DNA from: Bacteroidota bacterium
Lineage (GTDB): Bacteria; Bacteroidota; Bacteroidia; Chitinophagales; Chitinophagaceae
Direction: 5' to 3'
DNA length: 10,187 nt
Assembly: GCA_023390215.1 (NCBI GenBank)
Contig: JAEWDG010000052.1
Span: 1 to 10,187 of the forward strand
In this document: positions 1 through 7,060 of the stretch, piece by piece
How the letters are laid out: each line of letters starts with the position of its first letter
Numbering within the stretch: position 1 is the stretch's first letter
Notes under the pieces: generated by a model
The model's input: only the letters and a program-made list of their open reading frames with translations
Databases searched by the model: none
Told to the model about the DNA's origin: nothing
Made by a program: the position numbers and the translations under genes

Positions 1-1
1 T

Positions 2-484
2 TGCATTGCTCTGTTACTAATGCTTAAATTGATTTTAGTAAACGTAGATGGTTTATGGGAAAGCAGAACAACTCGTGGTGATAACCCCCAAACCATTGGT
101 ATACTAGGTCCCTGGTTAGGGATATTGATTTTCCTTTTTATTTCCCTTTACATTAATAAAGATATCATAAGGGGGCAAAGTATTGCCAAGCAGATAATGA
201 AATTTCAGATCGTTTCAAATTCTACAGGAAAAGTTGCTACAATCTATCAATGCTTTATCAGGAACCTATTTCTATTTTTTCTAGGTCCTATTGAGGTAAT
301 AATGAGTACCATAAATCCCTCGCGGCGCATCGGAGATATCGTTGCGGGAACAAAACTGGTAGATTATGATCCCGGGCTTGAACAACCACAATTAAAGTTT
401 TTGCAAATAATAACCTGTATTATCCTGCCGGTTTTGTTTTTAACCGGAATAAGCTATCTCTGTGGCGCGGTGAATTTTAATTAA
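2..484 (+). CDS. RDD family integral membrane protein, 5'-truncated by the window edge
   Basis: This is the C-terminal part of an RDD-family membrane protein; the family has no single agreed function, and transport or ion homeostasis roles are known only for a few members. The frame is open to the first base, so the ATG at 20 is probably internal: the family's first membrane helix with the Arg-Asp-Asp signature is not visible and should lie upstream. Counting from that ATG, a membrane helix lies near residues 28-46 and is followed by the typical cytoplasmic segment RGQSIAKQIMKFQIV (51-65). A second hydrophobic stretch follows at about 80-97, and the family's closing motif NPSRRIGDIVAGTKLVDY lies at about 99-116. 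An extra hydrophobic helix (about 128-150) ends the protein. The next gene follows after 113 bases on the same strand. The family call is fairly sure; the role is unknown. Confidence 0.8.
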   Translation, partial: CIALLLMLKLILVNVDGLWESRTTRGDNPQTIGILGPWLGILIFLFISLYINKDIIRGQSIAKQIMKFQIVSNSTGKVATIYQCFIRNLFLFFLGPIEVIMSTINPSRRIGDIVAGTKLVDYDPGLEQPQLKFLQIITCIILPVLFLTGISYLCGAVNFN

Positions 485-597
485 GAACAGTTGAAGACAT
501 CAATTGCTGACCCATTTTATTTCGCAACAATCTGTAAAGCGAAAACAATGCGTCAAAAAATTCGGACATTCGTTGTCGTAAGTAACATTCTTGTCAA

Positions 598-1425
598 ATG
601 ATGAAATTTTGTCTTCTGTGCAGCTTCTGGATATTTTTTGCGGGTACCAGTCTGAACGGCCAGGCTGTTCCGGACATGATACCTGCACACGACAGCTTCA
701 GGATCGAATCTAAACAGGTTTTTGAACTTCGTACAATTAATGTATGGGTGCCACCGGGCTACGTTTCAGGCAAGGATTCATTTCCGGTGTTATATATGCC
801 GGATGGTGGAATCAATGAAGATTTTCCGCACCTGGCAAATACGATTTCCGACCTCATTGAAAGCAAAAAAATAAAGCCCATTATTCTTGTTGGAATTCCC
901 AACACTCAACGCCGGCGGGATCTAACGGGACCGACCACTGTTGAAAAGGATAAGGAGATCGCTCCGGTAGTTGGTGGTTCTGAACAATTCAGGGCTTTCA
1001 TTGCACATGAACTGATTCCGGAAATAAATAAACGGTATCGCACCACAGATAAAAAAGGAATAATCGGAGAATCACTGGCCGGGCTTTTCGTAACGGAAAC
1101 ATTATTCCTGACACCAGACCTGTTCGATTTTTATATCGCCTTCGACCCTTCTTTGTGGTGGAATGATCAATGGATTTTGAAGTCGGCGGATGAACTGATA
1201 ACGAGACTACCGGAACAGAAAAAAATATTCTGGTTTACCGCATCCAATACTGTTGGAATATTCAAACCTACTTCTCATCTTGCCAGGATCTTAAAGAAAA
1301 AGGATCTACCCAATCTGATCTGGAAATTTACGCCCAAAAAAAAGGAAAAGCATTACACGATTTTCAAATCGATGAAACTGACGGCATTAACCTGGACCTT
1401 AACAACCGAATTCGGACATCCGTAA
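598..1425 (+). CDS. Secreted alpha/beta-hydrolase, putative esterase (esterase D / Fes type)
   Basis: This 275-residue protein belongs to the putative esterase family (PF00756 type) that includes esterase D and the siderophore esterases Fes, IroE and BesA. A Sec signal peptide covers about residues 1-22 (hydrophobic CLLCSFWIFFAG, then NGQA). The core shows INVWVPPGY (48-55), the central strand PVLYMPDGG (63-71), the nucleophile elbow GESLAG with Ser159, FDPSLWW (182-188) and a likely catalytic His252 in KHYTIF. I see no obvious acidic triad residue after the strand FWFTASNTVG (211-220), so it may work as a Ser-His dyad, as reported for IroE. Two adjacent ATGs (598, 601) open the frame and no ribosome site is evident. 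The substrate cannot be told: siderophore ester, acyl or feruloyl ester are all possible. Its neighbours do not settle this. Confidence 0.82.
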   Translation: MMKFCLLCSFWIFFAGTSLNGQAVPDMIPAHDSFRIESKQVFELRTINVWVPPGYVSGKDSFPVLYMPDGGINEDFPHLANTISDLIESKKIKPIILVGIPNTQRRRDLTGPTTVEKDKEIAPVVGGSEQFRAFIAHELIPEINKRYRTTDKKGIIGESLAGLFVTETLFLTPDLFDFYIAFDPSLWWNDQWILKSADELITRLPEQKKIFWFTASNTVGIFKPTSHLARILKKKDLPNLIWKFTPKKKEKHYTIFKSMKLTALTWTLTTEFGHP

Positions 1426-1513
1426 AAACTACTTTTCTGCAGACCCACCCATCCCAAATAAGATTTGCTATGGGATCCATGTTCTACATTTGACCAATAA
1501 AATATTTTCTCTC

Positions 1514-3172
1514 ATGCATAACCGTTTTTATTTTTTCGCAACTTTTTTCGCCTCCCTGCTTTTTTTTTCGTGCAACGAAAACAAAAAGACCGAAACATCT
1601 TCAGCAAATTCGGATACCGCCCAGACCTACGTACAGAAGCATCTTGCAGGTTATACAACCGTTAAGCTTACCACTGATGTTTCTTTATTATCAGAAAAGG
1701 AAAAGCAAATGTTGCCCCTGCTGATAAATGCCGCGAAAATCATGGATAGTTTATATTGGGAACAGAGTTATGGGCACCGCGATAGTTTACTAAATACCAT
1801 CAGTGATGAATCAACAAGAAAATATGTGTTGCTGAATTACGGACCCTGGGACAAATTAAATAACGACAGTCCATTCATCGCAGGAGCGGGAGAAAAACCG
1901 TTGGGGGCAAATTTCTATCCCGCGGGAATCAGCAAAGATGAAATTGAAAAATCAGATCTTCCTGATAAACAGGGACAATATTCTATTATCAGGAGAGACA
2001 GTTCAGGTAAGCTGATCTCAATTCCTTATCATGTGGCTTACCGGGAACCTTTGGAACGAGCATCCGCTCTGTTGCAGCAGGCATCCGCGCTTGCGGAAGA
2101 TCCGGGACTTAAAAATTTCCTCGGCTTACGTGCCCAGGCCCTGCTCACGGATAATTTTACAGCCAGTGATATCGCCTGGCTTGAAATGAAAAACAACACG
2201 ATCGATATTATTATCGGGCCCATCGAAAATTATGAAGATGGCTTATATAATGCCCGCAACGCTTACGAGGCTTTGGTACTGGTAAAAGACAAACAATGGA
2301 GCCAGCGGCTGGCAAAGTATATCGCAATGCTTCCCGAATTACAGCAGGGACTTCCAGTGGATGCTAAATACAAGTCGGAGCAACCGGGCGTTTCCTCTCA
2401 GCTCAATGCTTATGATGTTGTGTATTATGCAGGCCAGGCTAACAGTGGCGGTAAGACGATAGCCGTTAATCTACCTAACGATGAAGAATTACAGAAAACA
2501 AAGGGCACCCGCCGCTCCGAATTAAAAAATACCATCAGGGCAAAATTCGATAAGATACTGTCTCCTATTGCCGAAACCCTGATCGATCCATCGCAGTTAT
2601 CGAGCATAAACTTCGATGCTTTTTTTGCAAATGTCATGTTTCATGAAGTGGCTCATGGCCTGGGAATCAAAACAACAATTAATGGAAAGGGAACAGTCAG
2701 AAATGCACTTCAGGAACAGGGTTCATGGCTGGAAGAAGCAAAAGCCGATATTCTCGGACTTTATATGGTAAGCAAACTGGTGGAGAAGGGTGAACTTCCC
2801 GGACCGGTCGAAGGATATTATACCACTTTCATGGCGGGCATTTTACGCTCTGTTCGTTTCAGCGCTGCTGATGCACACGGGAAAGCGAACATGCTTGCTT
2901 TTAATTTCTTTGAAGAAAAAGGCGCGTTCGAAAAAACTAAAGATGGACATTACAAAGTGAATTATCCTGCTTTTAAAACAGCGATGAATGACCTGAGTAA
3001 CCTCATCCTTACGCTTCAGGGTAATGGCGACAAAGCCGCTGTTGAGAAATTGAGTGCAGAAAAAGGAATTATCAAACCTGACCTTCAGGCCGACCTGAAT
3101 AAACTGAATCAAAAAGGAATCCCGGTCGATATTATTTTTGAACAGGGTGCCGATGTGTTGGGTTTAAAATAA
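1514..3172 (+). CDS. Lipoprotein zinc peptidase, M49 (dipeptidyl peptidase III) family, short HEXXH form
   Basis: This is a probable metallo-exopeptidase that removes dipeptides from short peptides, exported as a lipoprotein. From the ATG at 1514 it has 552 residues. A TTG at 1490 would add eight residues ahead of the signal peptide, so I prefer the ATG. A hydrophobic stretch (FYFFATFFASLLFFS) leads into lipobox Cys20. Zinc-site residues are HEVAH (His377, Glu378, His381) and EEAKAD (407-412), in which Glu408 should be the third zinc ligand; the M49-typical segment IIIGPIENYEDG lies at about 232-243. Classical M49 enzymes carry the six-residue HEXXGH and are about 675-740 residues long; this one has the five-residue form and is shorter, like the enzyme described from Caldithrix abyssi. 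Such proteins are often mislabelled dihydrofolate reductase or Nudix hydrolase. A terminator-like hairpin lies about 165 bases downstream. Confidence 0.88.
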   Translation: MHNRFYFFATFFASLLFFSCNENKKTETSSANSDTAQTYVQKHLAGYTTVKLTTDVSLLSEKEKQMLPLLINAAKIMDSLYWEQSYGHRDSLLNTISDESTRKYVLLNYGPWDKLNNDSPFIAGAGEKPLGANFYPAGISKDEIEKSDLPDKQGQYSIIRRDSSGKLISIPYHVAYREPLERASALLQQASALAEDPGLKNFLGLRAQALLTDNFTASDIAWLEMKNNTIDIIIGPIENYEDGLYNARNAYEALVLVKDKQWSQRLAKYIAMLPELQQGLPVDAKYKSEQPGVSSQLNAYDVVYYAGQANSGGKTIAVNLPNDEELQKTKGTRRSELKNTIRAKFDKILSPIAETLIDPSQLSSINFDAFFANVMFHEVAHGLGIKTTINGKGTVRNALQEQGSWLEEAKADILGLYMVSKLVEKGELPGPVEGYYTTFMAGILRSVRFSAADAHGKANMLAFNFFEEKGAFEKTKDGHYKVNYPAFKTAMNDLSNLILTLQGNGDKAAVEKLSAEKGIIKPDLQADLNKLNQKGIPVDIIFEQGADVLGLK

Positions 3173-3195
3173 GCTGGCTCATTTAACACGTACCG

Positions 3196-3372
3196 ATGTA
3201 CCTGGAACTGCTACTGATTATTTTATTGAATTTTATTCATTCAATATCATCTGCGCAGCTTTCTCTAAATAACAGGTTTCAATATGCGAAAGCTCACGAT
3301 TCCATTCATCATTTCGTTTTCGATTTCTCTGCTGGTAACCAGCCTTTTCAGGCTGGTTCTCTTTTATTCTAA
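3196..3372 (+). CDS. Doubtful small ORF, 58 residues, signal-peptide-like start
   Basis: This ORF sits in the convergent spacer after the M49 gene. It starts MYLELLLIILLNF and reaches HSISSAQLSL, which resembles a Sec signal peptide with an Ala-Gln cleavage site as is common in Bacteroidota, but no positively charged residue precedes the hydrophobic stretch. The remaining 38 or so residues are unremarkable (two His, aromatic-rich). Its last codons overlap the terminator-like hairpin at 3337-3358, which argues against a real gene. A second tiny ORF overlaps it in another frame. I recognise no family. It is recorded because it fills most of a stretch that otherwise holds no gene. Confidence 0.15.
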   Translation: MYLELLLIILLNFIHSISSAQLSLNNRFQYAKAHDSIHHFVFDFSAGNQPFQAGSLLF

Positions 3373-3376
3373 TTAG
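3284..3376 (+). CDS. Doubtful 30-residue hydrophobic peptide ORF
   Basis: This ORF has an ATG and 30 codons, ending in TAG. It begins MRKLTIPFIISFSISLL and continues as one hydrophobic helix with Arg23 near the C-terminal end. A positive N-terminus followed by a single membrane span is the layout of small membrane peptides, including type I toxin peptides, but short AT-rich DNA gives such ORFs by chance. It overlaps the 58-residue ORF at 3196-3372 in a different frame, and it encloses the hairpin at 3337-3358. There is no ribosome site and no recognised homologue. Confidence 0.15.
   Translation: MRKLTIPFIISFSISLLVTSLFRLVLFYSN
3337..3370 (+). terminator. Intrinsic terminator of the plus-strand M49 gene
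   Basis: A perfect 8-bp stem (AACCAGCC at 3337-3344, GGCTGGTT at 3351-3358) with the six-base loop TTTTCA is followed by the T-rich tail CTCTTTTATTCT. The tail is on the plus strand, so the element should end transcription from the left-hand genes before they enter the receptor gene. On the minus strand the stem is not followed by a T run, so it is a weaker stop for the receptor operon. Confidence 0.7.
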
Positions 3377-3378
3377 AA
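3367..3378. repeat. Perfect 12-bp palindrome next to the receptor stop codon
   Basis: TTCTAATTAGAA is a perfect palindrome that ends one base before the stop codon of the minus-strand receptor gene and overlaps the T-rich tail of the plus-strand terminator. It is AT-rich with no loop room beyond the centre, so it is more likely incidental or a protein site than a hairpin. Confidence 0.4.
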
Positions 3379-5814
3379 CTATCTATTCAGATCCAATGGA
3401 ACAATGAGCTTAAAACTGATATTCCGGCCCATGTTAAACACGCCCGGCCTCCCCGTCACATTATTTGAATCGAAGTATTTTAACCTGCTGAGATGGCTTT
3501 GATACGCAACATCAGTCAGGTTGTTCCCATTTATCAAAATGCTGAACAATGATTTCTTATTCGACACTATATCCGCACCTATACCAGCATTCAGCAACGT
3601 GTAACCCCTTGTCGCGGTTTCTGTGCCATATGCTGCGTAATAATGGTTTTGGTCGAAGAAACTTGTGATACCAATTTTCACAAATGCATGTTGAATCCAC
3701 TTGCCAAGTTGCTTTTTATCTGCTCTCAAATCCGAACTGAATTTTGGCGCAGGCGTAAAAGGAAGATATTTCGCAGAGTCCGGTTGGTTGGTTTGAACAG
3801 AATTGACCCATGAAAAACTGTTTTCAAAATGTAACCAGTCGAGCGGATGGGGATGTATATCAACACTGATTTCAGCACCCCAAAGATGGGCATCACCGGC
3901 GTCATATTTAAAGGTATTGTAACCCGCGATCAAAGAATCTGATCCGTTTACCGACTGCAATTTCTTCAGGTAGATGAAATTGTTGATCATATTATAAAAC
4001 AGATCGGCTTCTGCTGTTACATGTTCTGAATTTAACCCTAACGCATAATCGATCTGCAAACTGTTTTCCGGTTTCAACGAAGGCACGCCAATTACATAAT
4101 TCACAGATCCTTCATGAATTCCGTTCGCAGAGATCTCCGCGATATTCGGCGCCCGGAAACCTCTCGAGACATTCAGCTTCGTAAACATAAGCTCGTTAAA
4201 CTGGTAACTTGCGCCCAGGCTTCCTGATATCCCCTGATACCTGCTGTTGAATGCGGAAAACCGGTGAATCGCGCCCGTTGTAGCTCCCGGTACAGCATTT
4301 CCGTCTCCATCCAACCAGAGGTTTCCTGCTTTCTCGTTCCGGGTATCATACCTGAGTCCTCCGCTGATATCCAGTTTTTTCCAGGATTTTTTTGCGATGG
4401 CAAATATGCCGAAATCAAAAAGACTATAATCGGGTATCAGAAATTCTGTACCCCTGTTCTGCGATTGCTGGTACATTCCATTTATCCCGACTGAAACATC
4501 CATGTTATTTTTTTCAGGAAGATTATACCGGACATCATAGTTCAATGTATTCAGCAAAAAATACAATCCATATTTCCCTTCTTTAAGAATGTCTGCATAT
4601 TCCTGACGCCGGTTCTGCTGCAAGCCCAATATGGTTTTAAGAGTGCCATGTTTCAGAATGAAATTGTTATTCAATACCAGTTTATAATGGTGAATCTGCT
4701 GGTAAGGAGTAAGCGGTGAATAAGATTTAAAATCATCTTTCGTCGCAATCAATGAACCTTCTTCTCCATTAACGATTGCAGGTTTTACAAAAGCTCCTGT
4801 TGCGCTGTCCCTCTCTCCTTCCACAATTCCAGGTTGCAGATGATAGGCACTTAAATGCAAATGCACATAACCCCAGGACCTGTTTAATCCAACAATCCCG
4901 GAAAATGTATTTTCCCTCAGTCCTGAATTAAAGACATAACCATCATATTTATTCTGGTAAGCCTGGGCAATCTTACCGGAATAACGAACGTCCCAAATAA
5001 ACCCTTTAAGATTTCCGGCGAAGTTTGCAGAACCGGCGACCTGGCCATTGTTCGTTTGGTAATTACCCAACAAATTCATTTTGATTTTCCCTTCCTGCAA
5101 GGTTGGTGCAGGTAACATGTTGATAACGCCCGCCAAGGCATCACTTCCGTATGCAAGGCTGGCAGGTCCTTTTAGAATTTCAACCCGGTTTATGCCAAAC
5201 TCGTCTATTTCCACGCCATGCTCATCTCCCCATTGCTGTCCTTCCTGACGAATACCATCACTCACAACCAGAACGCGGTTAAATCCCAGTCCCCTGATAA
5301 CAGGTTTTGAGATTCCGGCGCCTGTCGTTATTTGCGAAATTCCCGGCTGCGAAGCAATCGCGTCGATTATATTACTGGAAGTAAGTTGTGCCAGTTGTTT
5401 TGCAGAAACCGTTGATATAGGTGCAGGGTTTCGGTTACGCGTAGCCGACAGGGTCATGCCTGTCACCACTACCTCGTTCAATTCGGCGAAGCTGGGTTCA
5501 AGCATAAAATCTTTGCGGGACGTGGTGGAAAGGTCAACTTTATCTGTGATCTGCTTATATCCCACATAACTGATCTGTACAAGTACTACTGACTGCGGCA
5601 GATTATCAATTTTATAACTGCCATCAGGTTGCGAACTCGTGCCGATTTTTAAATCAGGGAAATATATGCTCACGCCGGATAGAGGCGCCCCTGTTTTTGC
5701 ATCTTTAATAAGGCCCTCTAGTGAACCTTTAAAGGGACGTGCATCAGCCTTTACAGGCTGAAACAAAATGGAAAATAGTACGATGAATAAGCCAGACAGA
5801 AAATTCCTGTTCAT
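3379..5814 (-). CDS. TonB-dependent outer-membrane receptor with carboxypeptidase-regulatory-like N-domain
   Basis: This 811-residue protein is a gated outer-membrane channel that imports a bound substrate with energy from TonB-ExbBD. It has a signal peptide (about 1-25, cleaved near VKADA), a CarboxypepD_reg-like beta-sandwich (about 30-108; GLIKDAKTGAPLSGVSIYF, then GYKQI), a TonB-box-like stretch LNEVVVTG (112-119), a plug (about 125-235; PVIRGLGFNRVLVVSDG, VEILKGPASLAYGSDALAGVI) and a 22-strand-type barrel to the C-terminus (FKLIVPLDL). The plug loop EGQQWGDEHGVEID (191-204), rich in acids and His, recalls the Asp-His loop of zinc receptors such as ZnuD, so metal or metal-complex uptake is a reasonable but unproved guess. 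It lies 54 bases after the small Cys/His-rich gene on the same strand and appears to be the last gene of that operon. It is full length, with no break seen. Confidence 0.93.
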   Translation of the reverse strand: MNRNFLSGLFIVLFSILFQPVKADARPFKGSLEGLIKDAKTGAPLSGVSIYFPDLKIGTSSQPDGSYKIDNLPQSVVLVQISYVGYKQITDKVDLSTTSRKDFMLEPSFAELNEVVVTGMTLSATRNRNPAPISTVSAKQLAQLTSSNIIDAIASQPGISQITTGAGISKPVIRGLGFNRVLVVSDGIRQEGQQWGDEHGVEIDEFGINRVEILKGPASLAYGSDALAGVINMLPAPTLQEGKIKMNLLGNYQTNNGQVAGSANFAGNLKGFIWDVRYSGKIAQAYQNKYDGYVFNSGLRENTFSGIVGLNRSWGYVHLHLSAYHLQPGIVEGERDSATGAFVKPAIVNGEEGSLIATKDDFKSYSPLTPYQQIHHYKLVLNNNFILKHGTLKTILGLQQNRRQEYADILKEGKYGLYFLLNTLNYDVRYNLPEKNNMDVSVGINGMYQQSQNRGTEFLIPDYSLFDFGIFAIAKKSWKKLDISGGLRYDTRNEKAGNLWLDGDGNAVPGATTGAIHRFSAFNSRYQGISGSLGASYQFNELMFTKLNVSRGFRAPNIAEISANGIHEGSVNYVIGVPSLKPENSLQIDYALGLNSEHVTAEADLFYNMINNFIYLKKLQSVNGSDSLIAGYNTFKYDAGDAHLWGAEISVDIHPHPLDWLHFENSFSWVNSVQTNQPDSAKYLPFTPAPKFSSDLRADKKQLGKWIQHAFVKIGITSFFDQNHYYAAYGTETATRGYTLLNAGIGADIVSNKKSLFSILINGNNLTDVAYQSHLSRLKYFDSNNVTGRPGVFNMGRNISFKLIVPLDLNR

Positions 5815-5868
5815 TTACGATAGTTTGATGAATAATAAAATAACCCTTGTAAAAGGCATTTTGGCTAA

Positions 5869-6186
5869 TCAGCAAACCGGGGGTCCACGAAGGGAAGGAA
5901 AATATATTTCCGAAGATGCAATTTGTCCGGTAAATGCTTCGGCATAAATGAGGGTACCAAAAACCGGAAACGGCAGCAAAAAGCCTGATACCTGCTTTTC
6001 AGTTGCCATGGGCACATAATCACAAAATGAGCAGTGATGCTCACCCGCATGAAAATGTAAGGTGCTGAAATCCCTGCAATGGAGATCATTTTTATGCAGG
6101 TTTTGGTGAACTGCTTCTGCTACCGATGGAAACACGAAAAGCAGAATGAACGAAACAGAAATTATATATTTGAAGATGCCTTTCAC
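5869..6186 (-). CDS. Small exported Cys/His-rich protein ending in RGPPVC (DUF2946/DUF6660-like layout)
   Basis: This is a probable periplasmic or membrane-associated metal-binding protein of unknown role. With the GTG at 6186 it has 105 residues and a normal-length signal peptide (KGIFKYIISVSFILLFVF, cleaved near VAEA). The mature part has seven His and four Cys, mostly in one cluster (His27, His31, His36, Cys37, His44, His46, His50, His51, Cys52, Cys55, with HHCSFC at 50-55). A hydrophobic stretch (FLLPFPVFG) follows, and the end is LRGPPVC. The same order (leader, His/Cys patch with CxxC, hydrophobic part, terminal PP motif) occurs in DUF2946 and DUF6660 proteins encoded beside metal-linked TonB receptors; membership here is an inference. 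The only ATG in frame (6300) lies inside the regulator gene and would add 38 unlikely residues; GTG at 6246 and TTG at 6222 are other options. The receptor gene follows after 54 bases. Confidence 0.62.
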   Translation of the reverse strand: MKGIFKYIISVSFILLFVFPSVAEAVHQNLHKNDLHCRDFSTLHFHAGEHHCSFCDYVPMATEKQVSGFLLPFPVFGTLIYAEAFTGQIASSEIYFPSLRGPPVC

Positions 6187-6205
6187 AAAACTCCGCGCTG
6201 TTTTT

Positions 6206-6222
6206 TTGCAATAACGTTGCAA
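6206..6222. promoter_or_regulatory. Paired TTGCAA palindromes, possible operator
   Basis: TTGCAATAACGTTGCAA holds two identical TTGCAA palindromes whose centres are 11 bases apart, about one helical turn, with AACGTT between them. It sits 20-36 bases upstream of the preferred start of the small Cys/His-rich gene and downstream of the regulator stop codon. That position suits an operator or an internal promoter control site. No exact TAnnTTTG box accompanies it; the nearest sequence on the minus strand is TAATTTG, one base short. Confidence 0.3.
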
Positions 6223-6250
6223 ATTACAATTTACTGTCCAAATCACAAAA

Positions 6251-6991
6251 TCAGCCCAGTTTATCCAGTAATTGCTGGCGGTAGCTGGAAGAAACTTCAA
6301 TTTCTTCGCCGTTATTCAGGATTAAAACGCCTCCGGAAGCTTTATGGTAAGATTTGATGGCATGGAGGTTTACAATATAGGATCGGTGAACCCGCATAAA
6401 GCGATCATCCAGCAACTCATCGAAGTAACGAAGGACTTTGCAAACCATAATGTCTTTCCCGGAAGTCAGGTGTACATCAGTAAAATTCCCGTTAGCTCTC
6501 AAATATAATATCTCCGGGGCTTTAGCCACGTCAAAACCCTGCATTGTGGGAAGGATAATCTGTTTTTTTGATCTCAGTTCTTTTAGGGATTTGGAAATGG
6601 CTTCAAAATTTGTGTGTGAAATATTCTGTTCGATCTTCTGCCTGATCTTCTCAACTGCCAAAATGATCTGTTCTATATCAAATGGTTTCAACAAATAATA
6701 AGCAGCGTTTTCATTGAGTGCTTTGATTGCATATTCAGAATAGGCGGTAGCGAATATCACTTCATAATGGATTTCTGATGTGGCATGCAAGATATCGAAT
6801 GCATTGCCAAAGGGCATTTCCACATCCAGAAAAACCAGTTTAGGTTTATGTTCGATGATCATATCAATCGCAGTCTTCGCATCTGCAGCCTCCGCAATAA
6901 CTTCAATCACGGGACAATATTTTTCAAGATAGCCCCGGAGCAATTCCCTCGCGATAGGCTCATCTTCTGCTATAATGGTTTTAATTTTCAT
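6251..6991 (-). CDS. LytTR-family response regulator
   Basis: This is a 246-residue cytoplasmic transcription regulator of the LytR/AlgR type, almost certainly the partner of the kinase encoded upstream. The receiver domain (1-122) has the acidic pair Glu9/Asp10, phospho-acceptor Asp56 in FLDVEMP, the switch residue Thr82 in FATAYSEYA and Lys102 in LLKPFD. A linker (about 123-145) joins it to the LytTR DNA-binding domain (about 146-244; ILYLRANGNFTDVHL, FMRVHRSYIVNL, GEEIEVSSSYRQQLL). All active-site residues are present. The ATG at 6991 is the natural start. The kinase stop lies 243 bases upstream across a repeat-filled spacer, which is unusual for a kinase-regulator pair. The small Cys/His-rich gene follows within about 65 bases. 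Its targets probably include the downstream small gene and receptor, but the sequence does not prove this. Confidence 0.95.
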   Translation of the reverse strand: MKIKTIIAEDEPIARELLRGYLEKYCPVIEVIAEAADAKTAIDMIIEHKPKLVFLDVEMPFGNAFDILHATSEIHYEVIFATAYSEYAIKALNENAAYYLLKPFDIEQIILAVEKIRQKIEQNISHTNFEAISKSLKELRSKKQIILPTMQGFDVAKAPEILYLRANGNFTDVHLTSGKDIMVCKVLRYFDELLDDRFMRVHRSYIVNLHAIKSYHKASGGVLILNNGEEIEVSSSYRQQLLDKLG

Positions 6992-7004
6992 TCAGGAAGA
7001 TAAA

Positions 7005-7060
7005 AGGTTCAACGTTCGATGTTTAAAGTTTAAAGTATTATATTCAAAGTATAATGTTCT
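7005..7060. repeat. Degenerate 7-bp tandem repeat tract just upstream of the regulator gene
   Basis: The stretch divides into eight heptamers: AGGTTCA, ACGTTCG, ATGTTTA, AAGTTTA, AAGTATT, ATATTCA, AAGTATA, ATGTTCT, with a rough consensus of AnGTTyA on the plus strand. The last four form a 14-base repeat that matches at 12 of 14 positions. Another diverged piece of the same kind (AACGTTC, then AAAATGT) occurs at 7084-7097. The tract begins 13 bases before the regulator ATG, so on the minus strand it lies in the regulator leader or promoter zone. Confidence 0.65.

Noticed and set aside
485..597. Promoter for the esterase gene
   Set aside because: TATTTCG with an upstream TTG is only loosely similar to the Bacteroidota promoter; nothing else is seen in this gap.
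1432..1476. Promoter or hairpin before the M49 gene (TAAGATTTG; ATCCCA with TGGGAT)
   Set aside because: The -7-like box has one extra base against TAnnTTTG, and the six-base stem has a 14-base loop with no T run; both are too weak to call.
1490..1513. TTG at 1490 as the start of the M49 gene
   Set aside because: It is a rare start codon, and the eight added residues lengthen the region before the lipoprotein signal; the ATG at 1514 gives a normal leader.
4173..4586. ORFs of 64-81 codons inside the receptor gene on both strands
   Set aside because: They lie wholly within the intact receptor reading frame and show no domain or signal peptide of their own.
6187..6300. ATG at 6300 as the start of the small Cys/His-rich gene
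   Set aside because: It would overlap the regulator by 50 bases and put about 38 residues, the first 17 or so antisense-free shadow of the regulator's end, ahead of a signal peptide that already looks complete from the GTG at 6186. It cannot be fully excluded.
5865..6357. Alternative frames at 5865-6089 (minus) and 6079-6357 (plus)
   Set aside because: They are other-frame readings of the small Cys/His-rich gene and of the regulator C-terminus; the frame with the signal peptide, Cys/His cluster and RGPP end is the convincing one.
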